Below are positions 22,305 to 29,618 of a stretch of DNA of 64,000 bases, piece after piece. This DNA comes from a virus. The notes beneath the pieces are model-generated. The model was not told the DNA's origin, searched no databases, and saw only the letters and a list, made by a program, of their open reading frames with translations. Numbering within the stretch: position 1 is the first letter of the stretch; each line of letters starts with the position of its first letter. Location: the IMG/VR virus record IMGVR_UViG_3300037248_000024, positions 34,051 to 98,050 of that record, one strand, 5' to 3'. A program made the translations under genes and the position numbers.

Positions 22305-22630
22305 GACGCCCTCGGATCATTACATTCGCCTGACGGATTACAAGAACGGCAATGCGGGCAGATATAGCCGTGGGCTACGAGCCGATCCCCCTTGCATCGC
22401 GTGGTTTTGGGACCAAAAGCTCTGCATAACCGGAGCATGTCCTGCTCATCAGGATCGAGTGCGTCAACCGGAGGCGATACTGGCTTGTCCCGTGGCACCG
22501 GAGCGGCCCAAGGTTTCCAGAACATGGCGCCTCCCTGAGTTTCCAGAAGCGCTATCCAGGTCGTTCCATCATCGGCAAGGGCCAGCGTGTCATCGCCAGC
22601 CGCCACCAGTTGGATTATCTTGCGTGTCAT
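22301..22630 (-). CDS. hypothetical protein with C-terminal zinc ribbon, 109 aa
   Basis: N-terminal half is beta-like (IIQLVAAGDDTLALADDGTT, WIALLETQGG), the C terminus has a cysteine cluster (CRAFGPKTTRCKG...ICPHCRSCNPSGEC). Start ATG 22630 has GGAGGACGCA upstream. Possibly metal binding. Confidence 0.65.
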   Translation of the reverse strand: MTRKIIQLVAAGDDTLALADDGTTWIALLETQGGAMFWKPWAAPVPRDKPVSPPVDALDPDEQDMLRLCRAFGPKTTRCKGDRLVAHGYICPHCRSCNPSGECNDPRAS

Positions 22631-22643
22631 TGCGTCCTCCCCA

Positions 22644-23573
22644 TCACGCCATGTGCTCCACACAAACCGCGCGCTGAAACTTCCCATCCAGCCGCATTCG
22701 AGGTGCGAAGCCGCCGCACCAATACCAGGACTGCGCGATGATCTGTTGCAACCGATCGACCGGCGCGCGGGTGACCATGGCGACGCCATCCACCAGTTCC
22801 GTTATTGCGTTCGCCGGTCTGAAGTCATCAGCGAGCATCCCGGCGCGATCTGCTTCAACTAGCGCGCCCGCGCCGCAAATATATATTCGCCGCACGAGGC
22901 GCTGACTCAGGGCCGGGTGTTGCTCAACAAACCATTCCGTGGTCGGCAGAAAACGAACGCCCAGGAAATCGTTGACCATTCCCTTGCGGAAGACCTGGTT
23001 GGCCGATGCCGCACCTTGAAACAATGCCCTAAAGTCAGGATCGGAGAACAACTGACGGGCCGAAACCGGGTCCAGGTGGCAGTTAAACGCTCCATCGATT
23101 TGCGGAACACCAGCATTCAAAAGTTCCGCGACGCCATCAAGCAGCGCTTGCATGGTCAGAAGATCGCCAGCCAACAATTCAGCCGTTTCGCTCCGGCGAT
23201 TGACACGGAACACTGAATCCGGGTCGGCTTCGAAGCCGCGGCGCAAGGCGTTCCGAGCGAGTTCGTCGAGGCTTCGCGCGGCCTGTTCGCCGTTGGTGTA
23301 TGCGTTTTGTAAGAACTGGCTGGCGATGCCAACGCGCGCGACCATCATATTGAGGTCGCTGATGGCGGCATAGTGATTGACCTGAAATTCCGCGATTTCG
23401 TTGCCGGCTGTAAAATCACCCTCCTGACCGATACCCACATCCGTATCAATACGATCAGCACAGAGCCGGTAGGATTTACGTGAGTTCAGCGCCTGCTCGA
23501 ACTCGCGCGCCAGGAACCCTTGCTGGATGAGAGGTTGAAGCATGGCGGGGAAGTTTCGGATATTGTCTTTCAT
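22644..23573 (-). CDS. phage major-capsid-like protein, 309 aa
   Basis: The N terminus (FLAREFEQALNSRKSY then IGQEGDFTAGNEIAEFQV), the middle LDELARNALRRGFEAD, AFNCHLDPVSARQLFSDPDF, RKGMVNDFLGVRFLPTTEWF and IYICGAGALVEAD follow the pattern of P22/N4-type HK97-fold major capsid proteins, which form the shell after scaffold-directed assembly. Length (309) is slightly short of the usual 340-430. Oddly it lies on the minus strand in an accessory block, about 33 kb from terminase and portal genes, while a scaffold-like gene at 63692 suggests another capsid gene beyond the window. The identification is by pattern only. Confidence 0.65.
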   Translation of the reverse strand: MKDNIRNFPAMLQPLIQQGFLAREFEQALNSRKSYRLCADRIDTDVGIGQEGDFTAGNEIAEFQVNHYAAISDLNMMVARVGIASQFLQNAYTNGEQAARSLDELARNALRRGFEADPDSVFRVNRRSETAELLAGDLLTMQALLDGVAELLNAGVPQIDGAFNCHLDPVSARQLFSDPDFRALFQGAASANQVFRKGMVNDFLGVRFLPTTEWFVEQHPALSQRLVRRIYICGAGALVEADRAGMLADDFRPANAITELVDGVAMVTRAPVDRLQQIIAQSWYWCGGFAPRMRLDGKFQRAVCVEHMA

Positions 23574-23896
23574 CGTGACATTCCTTCCATTCTCAGAAAC
23601 GCCTCTTTCGCCTCATCGGGTGCCTTTGGCAGCAGCCGGACCATCACCGGGCCATTCCTCATATTGCCTGTCATCAATCCATGCAAAGCGGACATTTCGG
23701 TCGTATTCAGGTTGCGCCACTTCTGAATGTCGTAATTTCCGAACAGGATGCCGCGAGGGTCTCCGCGTTGCTTTCGGCCAACACTAAACCCACGAGCGGC
23801 GAGCCACGCCTCCGCTTCTCTGCAAGCGGCAAAATCGCCCGGCTTATCAAATCGGATGCCGTGGCGGAGAAGTTCTGTTTTAACTGAATCGTCCAT
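23570..23896 (-). CDS. hypothetical protein, 108 aa
   Basis: Soluble protein with a helical N terminus and RGILFGNYDIQKWRNLNTTE. Directly upstream of, and coupled to, the capsid-like gene (ATGA), so the two probably form a unit. It does not look like a decoration protein or protease. Function unknown. Confidence 0.65.
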   Translation of the reverse strand: MDDSVKTELLRHGIRFDKPGDFAACREAEAWLAARGFSVGRKQRGDPRGILFGNYDIQKWRNLNTTEMSALHGLMTGNMRNGPVMVRLLPKAPDEAKEAFLRMEGMSR

Positions 23897-23898
23897 GG

Positions 23899-24297
23899 TT
23901 ACTTTCCCTCCGCCTCCGCCAGTTCCCGCCCCGCCGCGCGCACCCCGAACGTCAACGCATACTCACACCCGGCATGCCTCCGCTCACGAACGACTGATGT
24001 CCCATCCGCGAAAACATACCGGATGCGCGGACCAATGGCCTCGGCTGATGCGACGGAATGCCAGTCCGGTGCGCCGTCCCCCTTCCACGAAACCGGGATG
24101 CCGCGCGCGATGGCGGCGTTGATCTCGTGCGCCTCATGGGCGGCGAGTTGTGCGCTGGTGCGCTGGACGCCTCTGACGTAGGGGTGAGGGCCGTCATCGT
24201 GCCAGACCGGGCGTGGGGCGGTCGGGCGTGGCAACGCCGCCAGCCGCTCACGGGAGGCGTCGGAGAGGGCGGCGATGCGGGGGGAGAGGGGGATCAC
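23899..24297 (-). CDS. hypothetical protein, 132 aa
   Basis: Alpha/beta-looking, with a Pro/Trp-rich part (PTAPRPVWHDDGPHPYVRG) and RYVFADGTSVVRERRHAGCE. GTG/ATG overlaps with neighbours. Not recognised. Confidence 0.65.
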   Translation of the reverse strand: MIPLSPRIAALSDASRERLAALPRPTAPRPVWHDDGPHPYVRGVQRTSAQLAAHEAHEINAAIARGIPVSWKGDGAPDWHSVASAEAIGPRIRYVFADGTSVVRERRHAGCEYALTFGVRAAGRELAEAEGK

Positions 24298-24530
24298 GTC
24301 GCGTCCACCACTTCAGAGATCGGCTCAATGGCGACATCGGAAAGTGAGGCAGCGTGTAATCTGTCCCGCACTGATCGTGCGGCGATCGTGGCCATACGGA
24401 CGCAATGCGCATTATGACCAGGACACCGATTAAGCGCCGGGTCTTCTGCCATTATTTCGCTGAGTTGTCTGTCTATATCCAAAAGGTGGTTCAGCATTGA
24501 TTCCACGTCGCTTCGGGTGAGAGTGTTCAT
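24294..24530 (-). CDS. hypothetical protein, 78 aa
   Basis: Helical, with conserved-looking NRCPGHNAHCVRMATIAARS (Cys/His pattern that could bind a metal). ATG 24530 has GAGGTAATTATGA context. A longer in-frame start region upstream is not protein-like. Confidence 0.6.
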   Translation of the reverse strand: MNTLTRSDVESMLNHLLDIDRQLSEIMAEDPALNRCPGHNAHCVRMATIAARSVRDRLHAASLSDVAIEPISEVVDAT

Positions 24531-24558
24531 AATTACCTCGCTATTGACTGGCCCGGAA

Positions 24559-24873
24559 CTATGGGGCGATTCCTGAGTTGTAATCTTCCTCATGGTTTGG
24601 TCCCATTTCGCTCTCAAGCCACGCCTTGTATTCATCGCTCGCATCACCAAGGCATGCCCGGAATTCCATTTCGCCGTTATCCCACCGGGCAATATAAACT
24701 TTGACGGGCGTGCCTTTCAGAATACGGACAACCTGATCCAGAACCCATGCCTTGTGGTGGTCTCCGTCGATTTGTCCGTATTGCTCGATCCAATGGAGCG
24801 CCCATTGCTCTTTGGTGCAGCCCGCGAATGGGCCGTCATCATCGATCAATGTTTCACCAAGATAGCCTTCCAT
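24559..24873 (-). CDS. hypothetical protein, 104 aa
   Basis: Start ATG 24873 overlaps the stop of the upstream gene (TAATG). Acidic, with WALHWIEQYGQIDGDHHK, VVRILKGTPVKVYIARWDNG, FRACLGDASDEYKAWLE. This pattern occurs in phage proteins of unknown function. Not recognised. Confidence 0.65.
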   Translation of the reverse strand: MEGYLGETLIDDDGPFAGCTKEQWALHWIEQYGQIDGDHHKAWVLDQVVRILKGTPVKVYIARWDNGEMEFRACLGDASDEYKAWLESEMGPNHEEDYNSGIAP

Positions 24874-25061
24874 TACGGCCACTCCCCTTCCCTCTCCATC
24901 GCCCGATCCATCTCCTCATCAGGAACACACTCGGTATCCACCACGTCGCCGGGCGCCATCACCTCCGCGAGGTGCCAGCACACACCGACAGCGGGACACG
25001 CCAGCGGGCCGGTGCCGCGGACGATGGCGCGCGGGGTCTGGGCGAGGGCGCAGATTGACAT
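24873..25061 (-). CDS. hypothetical protein, 62 aa
   Basis: Strong ribosome site AAAGGAGCAGAGC ahead of ATG 25061. Cysteines in the middle (CPAVGVCWHL) and an acidic C terminus. First gene of the minus operon below TnpB, so its promoter probably lies in or near the transposon end. Confidence 0.6.
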   Translation of the reverse strand: MSICALAQTPRAIVRGTGPLACPAVGVCWHLAEVMAPGDVVDTECVPDEEMDRAMEREGEWP

Positions 25062-25079
25062 GCTCTGCTCCTTTCGGAT

Positions 25080-25150
25080 TCAGATTTCCGAAGCTCGACA
25101 TCAAGCCGTCCTCCGGATGCTTCCTGCTTCGTCCGGTCCTTTAGGAGGAT
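25080..25150 (-). ncRNA. possible omega-RNA scaffold at the tnpB 3' end
   Basis: Stacked dyads on the minus strand: CCTCC (plus 25144-25148) with GGAGG near 25111, and CCGGA (plus 25132-25136) with TCCGG (plus 25113-25117). They overlap the tnpB stop codon. IS200/IS605 and IS1341-type TnpB proteins use an RNA from exactly this position, whose 3' part after the element end is the guide. The exact end of the element cannot be set by eye. Confidence 0.35.
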
Positions 25151-26306
25151 GTCCGTCCACAGGCTTCAACGCGCTGTCCGCGCGCCGTAGTATGATGATC
25201 GCCGCGTTGGTGTCGGCATTGGCTTCGTATCCGCATCCTGTGCAGACAAACCGTACCTGATCCTGTCGGCTTCGTGCATCCACCACGCCACATTCAGCGC
25301 ACGTCTGGCTTGTGTATGCGGCTGGAACTTCGATGAGCCTGCCACCACGATCCGCCAGCTTGTAGGCCAGCATGGTCCGGAAACCGCCCCATCCCTGATC
25401 CAGAATGGCACGGTTCAGCGCTGCCTTTTGCCGGACCATCCTGCCCGGTTCGGCTGCGGTGCCTTTCGCAGATGCGGTCATGTTCCGCACCTTCAATGCC
25501 TCCAAAACGACAGCGCCGTGGTTCTTGGCGATGTCAGTTGAAACCTTATGGAGGAAGTTCTTACGGGCGTTCGCCACCCGCATCTGTATCTTCGCCACGC
25601 GGCGGATGGCCTTGCGGCGATTGGACGAACCGCGCTTCTTGCGGCTCAGGTCGCGTTGCGCCTTCCGGAGCGCCCGGAGCGCCTTTTTGCCGCAGTTCAC
25701 CGGGGCGATGTTGACGCCGTTGGACAACGCGGCGAATACAGCGACGCCGCGATCAATTCCGACCGCTGGCAGAGTGGATGGCGCTGGATCAACTATCTTG
25801 TGCTGCCATTGAACGGAGACGCGCCATTGTCCCGCGTGGCGTGAGACAGTCGCGTTGCGAATGTCTCCAACAACGCGGCGCCAACCTCGAAATGAAATCC
25901 ACCCTAGTTTTGGCAGTTTAATACGTCCAGAAGAGTTGCCGGTGCGTTCAATCCTAAAGGCCTCCGGGTGCGGAAACCGAAAGCTATCATTCAACCCCTT
26001 CTTACGCGGCGTTGGGTACCCGGAACGACTCTTCCACCAGTTCTGATAGGCTTTGTTGAGGTCCATCATCACCTGATGCAACGCATCCGCCGGTACATCC
26101 CTAATCCAATCAACTTGCCTTCGAAGCATGGTGACTTCACGGCACTGACTGGCAAAATTGATCCCCCGTCCGGCGCGGCCAAAAGTCCGCCGCTGTTCCA
26201 AGGCGAGGTTGTAGACGAACCGGCACGCACCCGCGAATCGCGCCATTTTCTGCGATTGCTCGGATGTCGGGTAGAGCCGATAGGTGTTGGCCTTGCGAAT
26301 AATCAT
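25101..26306 (-). CDS. tnpB: TnpB-like RNA-guided nuclease (IS200/IS605 OrfB family), 401 aa
   Basis: RuvC catalytic residues are present: Asp185 in GIDRGV, Glu269 in VLEALKVRN, Asp365 in NADTNAA. The zinc finger CAECG...CTGCG (Cys336, 339, 355, 358) lies between the second and third. Length about 400 is typical. In studied elements TnpB is an RNA-guided DNA endonuclease. No TnpA transposase is adjacent, so this is an IS1341-like solo element or a domesticated copy. ATG 26306 is preferred over an earlier start at 26357 because the conserved N-terminal block IIRKANTYRLYPT begins there. Confidence 0.92.
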   Translation of the reverse strand: MIIRKANTYRLYPTSEQSQKMARFAGACRFVYNLALEQRRTFGRAGRGINFASQCREVTMLRRQVDWIRDVPADALHQVMMDLNKAYQNWWKSRSGYPTPRKKGLNDSFRFPHPEAFRIERTGNSSGRIKLPKLGWISFRGWRRVVGDIRNATVSRHAGQWRVSVQWQHKIVDPAPSTLPAVGIDRGVAVFAALSNGVNIAPVNCGKKALRALRKAQRDLSRKKRGSSNRRKAIRRVAKIQMRVANARKNFLHKVSTDIAKNHGAVVLEALKVRNMTASAKGTAAEPGRMVRQKAALNRAILDQGWGGFRTMLAYKLADRGGRLIEVPAAYTSQTCAECGVVDARSRQDQVRFVCTGCGYEANADTNAAIIILRRADSALKPVDGHPPKGPDEAGSIRRTA

Positions 26307-26374
26307 AGGCGCACCATGCCAGACTCCAATCCGCGATGCAATAGCAAAATCGCACAATCCGCGAAATTATTGCC

Positions 26375-26403
26375 TTGACCCTCCCAGGAACCTCGTATAG
26401 GAT
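26375..26403 (+). promoter_or_regulatory. sigma70-like promoter of the HTH gene 26411
   Basis: TTGACC (26375-26380), 17-nt spacer, TAGGAT (26398-26403), then 7 nt to ATG 26411. The -35 to ATG distance is 36 nt, so the message would begin at or one base before the AUG. No convincing ribosome site precedes the start. Confidence 0.55.
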
Positions 26404-26410
26404 GCGATCC

Positions 26411-26632
26411 ATGAGCCTCAAACAGATCATCAAGGCCCAGGGCCGCACACAACGGTGGATCGCCGGGGAACTCGGCATCTCCGAGGATACATTCTCTCGT
26501 ATGATACTCGAAAAGCAGCCGTTCCCCGTCGATAAGGTCGAACCACTAGCTGACCTGCTCGGTGTTCCGGTGGTGGACGTGCTGCACGCGGTCGCACCGC
26601 CCGGTGCCACCCCACCCGCGAGCGTGTCGTGA
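26411..26632 (+). CDS. XRE-family HTH protein, 73 aa
   Basis: LKQIIKAQGRTQRWIAGELG, then ISEDTFSRMILEKQPFPVDK VE is a clear XRE/Cro helix-turn-helix, with a Pro/Ala-rich tail. It is the first gene of the plus-strand replication block and divergent from tnpB. A repressor-like regulator of the block, possibly autoregulated; inferred. Predicted leaderless start at 26411. Confidence 0.8.
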   Translation: MSLKQIIKAQGRTQRWIAGELGISEDTFSRMILEKQPFPVDKVEPLADLLGVPVVDVLHAVAPPGATPPASVS

Positions 26633-27006
26633 CCGCCATCCTCAACGTCGCCACGCCGGAAGGCCGTGCTCTCGGTCGAGAGATTGCCCGGCTCTGCGAC
26701 GGCGAATTGAAAAACAAACCCGATAACCGTTGCGGGACCTGCGCGGGTCGTGGTGGCGATCATCTCGCGAACGGTTCGCCAGCAACACTGATGTCGTTCG
26801 TCAAAAGCATCGCGGAACGAACGCCGTTCTGGTGCCATGAGCATGATCGTCCCTGCGCTGCATGGCTGGCGCTGCGGTTTTCGAAACCCGTGGAAGTGCC
26901 ATGGGATCACTGTCAGGTCGCTGACGATGCGCCTTGGCTGGTGACCGGCGATGGCGTCGTGGTGACGCCGGATGCGCGTTCGTATTCATCTTTATTGGAG
27001 TCATGA
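26629..27006 (+). CDS. conserved phage protein with Cys clusters, 125 aa
   Basis: CGTCAGRGGDHLANGSPATL, then FWCHEHDRPCAAWLAL is a pattern of phage conserved hypotheticals that likely bind zinc (two CxxC/CHEH sites). GTG start overlapping the HTH gene stop. Function unknown. Confidence 0.7.
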   Translation: MTAILNVATPEGRALGREIARLCDGELKNKPDNRCGTCAGRGGDHLANGSPATLMSFVKSIAERTPFWCHEHDRPCAAWLALRFSKPVEVPWDHCQVADDAPWLVTGDGVVVTPDARSYSSLLES

Positions 27007-27368
27007 CCATGCCGTTCGATCCTGAAATCCCTCTCCGCGACACGCCAACGGTTCATCCGAGGTGGCGGGAGATTGCCACGCTTCACAATATGAAGGCTCG
27101 CCTTTCCAACCCCGACCAATGGTGTCGAGGAAGGCTGTTCGATGGCGCGGCGTCTTGTCTCGTCGGTTCGCTGTGGCTTTCAAATGGTATTGCCGATCCG
27201 ACGGAATGGTCACAAATGCCGATCAGCGGCCAGCAAATATATGACCGGCTGAGAAAACTCACGGCGCGGAGAGATGTCGCGAGTTTCAATGATGATCCCG
27301 CCGTCTCTCATGACGATGTCATGGGTCTTTTGGAGATGGCGTTGCAATCGTTTGAGATGGAGTCCTGA
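27003..27368 (+). CDS. DUF6197-like protein, 121 aa
   Basis: ATG 27003 is coupled to the previous stop (ATGA). The parts WCRGRLFDGAASCLVGSLW and SFNDDPAVSHDDVMGLLEMA follow the DUF6197 layout (W-x-G...CAVGAL ... SFND...T/S-H-x-DVMALLD). Function of the family is unknown. Confidence 0.55.
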   Translation: MTMPFDPEIPLRDTPTVHPRWREIATLHNMKARLSNPDQWCRGRLFDGAASCLVGSLWLSNGIADPTEWSQMPISGQQIYDRLRKLTARRDVASFNDDPAVSHDDVMGLLEMALQSFEMES

Positions 27369-27370
27369 TC

Positions 27371-27700
27371 ATGCCCCGCGATGTCCCGTTGAACTTCCCC
27401 GAAACCGAAGCCGCGCCGGACCTGAGCGTGCCGACGCTGCGGGGGTTGGCGTGGTTGTTACGGCACAAAGAGATGTGGCCAAAAAACCATAGATGGGACT
27501 TTAAGGAGTGCGATACGTGCGCGATCGGACTCTCTCAAAGAATGTGGCCCGGAACCAATGCGATAAAACTCACGGGCGATTACGATATGGCACGGTATTT
27601 TTTCAATCGGAGATCGTATCTTCCGGTGGTGGTCGCGCACGTTACCCCAGAAATGGTAGCGGATCGGATCGACCAATGCCTTACCCGGAGCGCCACCTGA
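27371..27700 (+). CDS. hypothetical protein, 109 aa
   Basis: Contains WDFKECDTCAIGLSQRMW, a C-x-x-C pattern seen in several phage conserved hypotheticals, and a C-terminal beta/alpha part. TGATG junction with the cold-shock gene. Function unknown. Confidence 0.65.
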   Translation: MPRDVPLNFPETEAAPDLSVPTLRGLAWLLRHKEMWPKNHRWDFKECDTCAIGLSQRMWPGTNAIKLTGDYDMARYFFNRRSYLPVVVAHVTPEMVADRIDQCLTRSAT

Positions 27701-27915
27701 TGCCCACCGGCACCGTCAAATGGTACAGTTCCGAGAAGGGTTACGGCTTCATTTCCCCGGACAACAACACCGGCGGACGGGACCATTTTGTTCATCGCAC
27801 CGCCCTGGCCCGCGCCAACATCGCCACGCTCCATGAAGGCCAGCGCGTCGAATACGAACTGGAACGCGACGACAGGACGGGGAAGGTGGCGGCGGTGGGG
27901 TTGAGGGTGGTGTGA
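27700..27915 (+). CDS. cold-shock-domain protein, 71 aa
   Basis: The whole protein is one cold-shock domain: GTVKWYSSEKGYGFISPDNN carries RNP1, and DHFVHRTAL is the RNP2-like block, then the C-terminal strands. Such OB-fold proteins bind single-stranded RNA or DNA. Phage copies may melt RNA structure or act as transcription antiterminators. A short loop insertion (NNTGGRDH) is unusual. Confidence 0.9.
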   Translation: MPTGTVKWYSSEKGYGFISPDNNTGGRDHFVHRTALARANIATLHEGQRVEYELERDDRTGKVAAVGLRVV

Positions 27916-28133
27916 TGGGCGCTTCCGAATATCTTCGCGGCAATACCAATCGTTACCGGCCGAATCATAAGCCGGAGACTATTGGTTATGCCCGGCATCT
28001 TTGGGATCATGATTGGTCGGCGTCGGAAATAGCGGCGCAGATCGAACTCAGCCGGAACGCGATTTGCGCCATCGCGAGACGGAATGATTTCGCGGAGCGC
28101 GGGTCTCCGATAAAGAGACGAACCAATGGGTAA
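27915..28133 (+). CDS. GcrA-like HTH protein, 72 aa
   Basis: RHLWDHDWSASEIAAQIELS, then RNAICAIARRNDFAERGSP matches the DNA-binding part of alphaproteobacterial GcrA (W-x-x-G-x-SASQIA...RNAVIGKVHRLGLS). GcrA is a sigma70 cofactor that activates promoters with methylated GANTC sites. A phage copy could redirect host transcription. It is the second GcrA-like domain in the window (see 4974-6002). Confidence 0.65.
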   Translation: MGASEYLRGNTNRYRPNHKPETIGYARHLWDHDWSASEIAAQIELSRNAICAIARRNDFAERGSPIKRRTNG

Positions 28134-28953
28134 GGCCATGGGCTCAAACGCACGGGCCTATCCAATGGGCGGCATGGCACGCTACCGCAACGTCCCGATG
28201 ACGGAGCCGGTGCCGCGTCATCGTGTGGGGTTGGTCGCCGATAGCGTGGCCCTCCTGGAAAATCGTTCCATCCACCAGAGTTATGTTTTTGACGCGGAAG
28301 ACCGCGAACGAGTGCTGATTGATGGCATCAACAACGCCAAGATCGGAAATCGCGTCACCAAAGGCCCGTGGAGGGGGATGCGAATTTTTACCCTGGCACT
28401 TGAAGAACGCGCAACCTGTCCGGCGTCATGTTCTCTGCTTCGGGAATGCTACGGAAACGGAATGCCTGTCGCGGTTCGGTTCCGGCATACACCTTCTCTC
28501 ATGGCGCGGCTGGACGAAGAATTAGCTGTGCTTGACGATAAGTATCAGAACGGCTTTGTCGTTCGTCTCCATGTGTTGGGTGATTTCCCCACCGCGCTTT
28601 ATGTTCGGCATTGGGAAGTCTGGTCTGATGAATTTCCGGCGCTTCATGTCTGGGGCTATACGGCACATCCGCGCGATAGCGAAATAGGCCGCTTGATCGC
28701 TGGCATGAATGACCACAGGCCAGACCGCTGGTCGATTCGTTTCAGTGTGCCTACAGATGTCAGGTGGTCGCCCATGCAAGCCGCCACGATCTGGACGCCG
28801 GAAGAAATGCACACGCCGCTTGACGCATTGGTGTGCCCACAAGAGTTAGGAAAGACGCAGACCTGCGGGACATGCGCGCTTTGCTGGTCTCCGGCAATGA
28901 AAGATACACGGATTCTGTTTCTTGGACACGGCGGCAGGGGGCACAAGAAATGA
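28126..28953 (+). CDS. GP88 family protein, 275 aa
   Basis: The central block NNAKIGNRVTKGPWRGMRIF, then LEERATCPASCSLLRECYGN and FVVRLHVLGDFPTALYVRHW EVW is the GP88 family of phages and plasmids. It has a three-cysteine motif (C-x3-C-x5-C) similar in spirit to the DUF5131 protein at 18167. The likely start is ATG 28126, with internal ATGs possible since the first 30 residues are low complexity. Function unknown. Confidence 0.8.
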   Translation: MGKAMGSNARAYPMGGMARYRNVPMTEPVPRHRVGLVADSVALLENRSIHQSYVFDAEDRERVLIDGINNAKIGNRVTKGPWRGMRIFTLALEERATCPASCSLLRECYGNGMPVAVRFRHTPSLMARLDEELAVLDDKYQNGFVVRLHVLGDFPTALYVRHWEVWSDEFPALHVWGYTAHPRDSEIGRLIAGMNDHRPDRWSIRFSVPTDVRWSPMQAATIWTPEEMHTPLDALVCPQELGKTQTCGTCALCWSPAMKDTRILFLGHGGRGHKK

Positions 28954-29249
28954 TAACCATCCCAGACATTCAGTTCGCCGTGGCGAGTGAGTTCAGCGTC
29001 TCCATGGCAGACATGGTGGAACGCCAACGTTCGGCGCGTATCGCGAGGCCGCGTCAGGTCGCGATGTATTTGTCTCGTCTTCTGACGGGACAAAAGTTCG
29101 TGGCGATAGCCTCGCATTTCGGTGACCGGCATCACACAACGATCATCCACGCGATCAACCGTGTTGGCTGGTTTATTGAAGAAGACATGACATTCGCGAG
29201 CATCGTCGCCGGTCTTGAATACCGGCTTCGCGGTATGCGTGACGCCTGA
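28950..29249 (+). CDS. stand-alone DnaA domain IV protein, 99 aa
   Basis: The sequence matches the C-terminal DNA-binding domain of the initiator DnaA: IPDIQFAVASEFSVSMADMV, then RSARIARPRQVAMYLSRLLT and FGDRHHTTIIHAINRV, the DnaA signature that contacts DnaA boxes. The AAA+ domain is missing, so it cannot bind or hydrolyse ATP. It could recruit replication proteins to a phage origin, or compete with host DnaA for DnaA boxes. ATG overlaps the previous stop. Confidence 0.88.
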   Translation: MITIPDIQFAVASEFSVSMADMVERQRSARIARPRQVAMYLSRLLTGQKFVAIASHFGDRHHTTIIHAINRVGWFIEEDMTFASIVAGLEYRLRGMRDA

Positions 29250-29298
29250 CCAAAACCGAAGCCGCCCGGTCGCGCGGCACATGAGAAGGAATGAGATG

Positions 29299-29574
29299 AT
29301 GACCAAACCATTGACCGTGACTTTCAATATCGACCAGCCAGACAACATTCTGGAACGTGGCGCCGTGCTGACCGATACCGCTAAGGCCGTCGAAGCCTTC
29401 AAGACCTCGATGGAAGGGGCCAAGCATAAGCTGACGGTGACGACGACCGAGGGCGAGCCGGAGGTGAAAACGCGCAAGCCGCGCACCGTTCATCCGGTGG
29501 CCGACGCTCCGGCGCAACCGCCCGTCGTGAAGCCGCGTTCGTTGCATGGCGATGCTGATACGAAAGTCGCCTGA
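29299..29574 (+). CDS. hypothetical protein, 91 aa
   Basis: ATG 29299 (29296 also possible) follows GAGAAGGAATGAG. The N-terminal half is mixed; residues about 50-91 are rich in K, T and P, and look disordered. Not recognised. Confidence 0.6.
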   Translation: MTKPLTVTFNIDQPDNILERGAVLTDTAKAVEAFKTSMEGAKHKLTVTTTEGEPEVKTRKPRTVHPVADAPAQPPVVKPRSLHGDADTKVA

Positions 29575-29618
29575 ACACACCGCCCGCGCCTCTCGCGCGG
29601 GTCATGGAGGGAAAGAGA

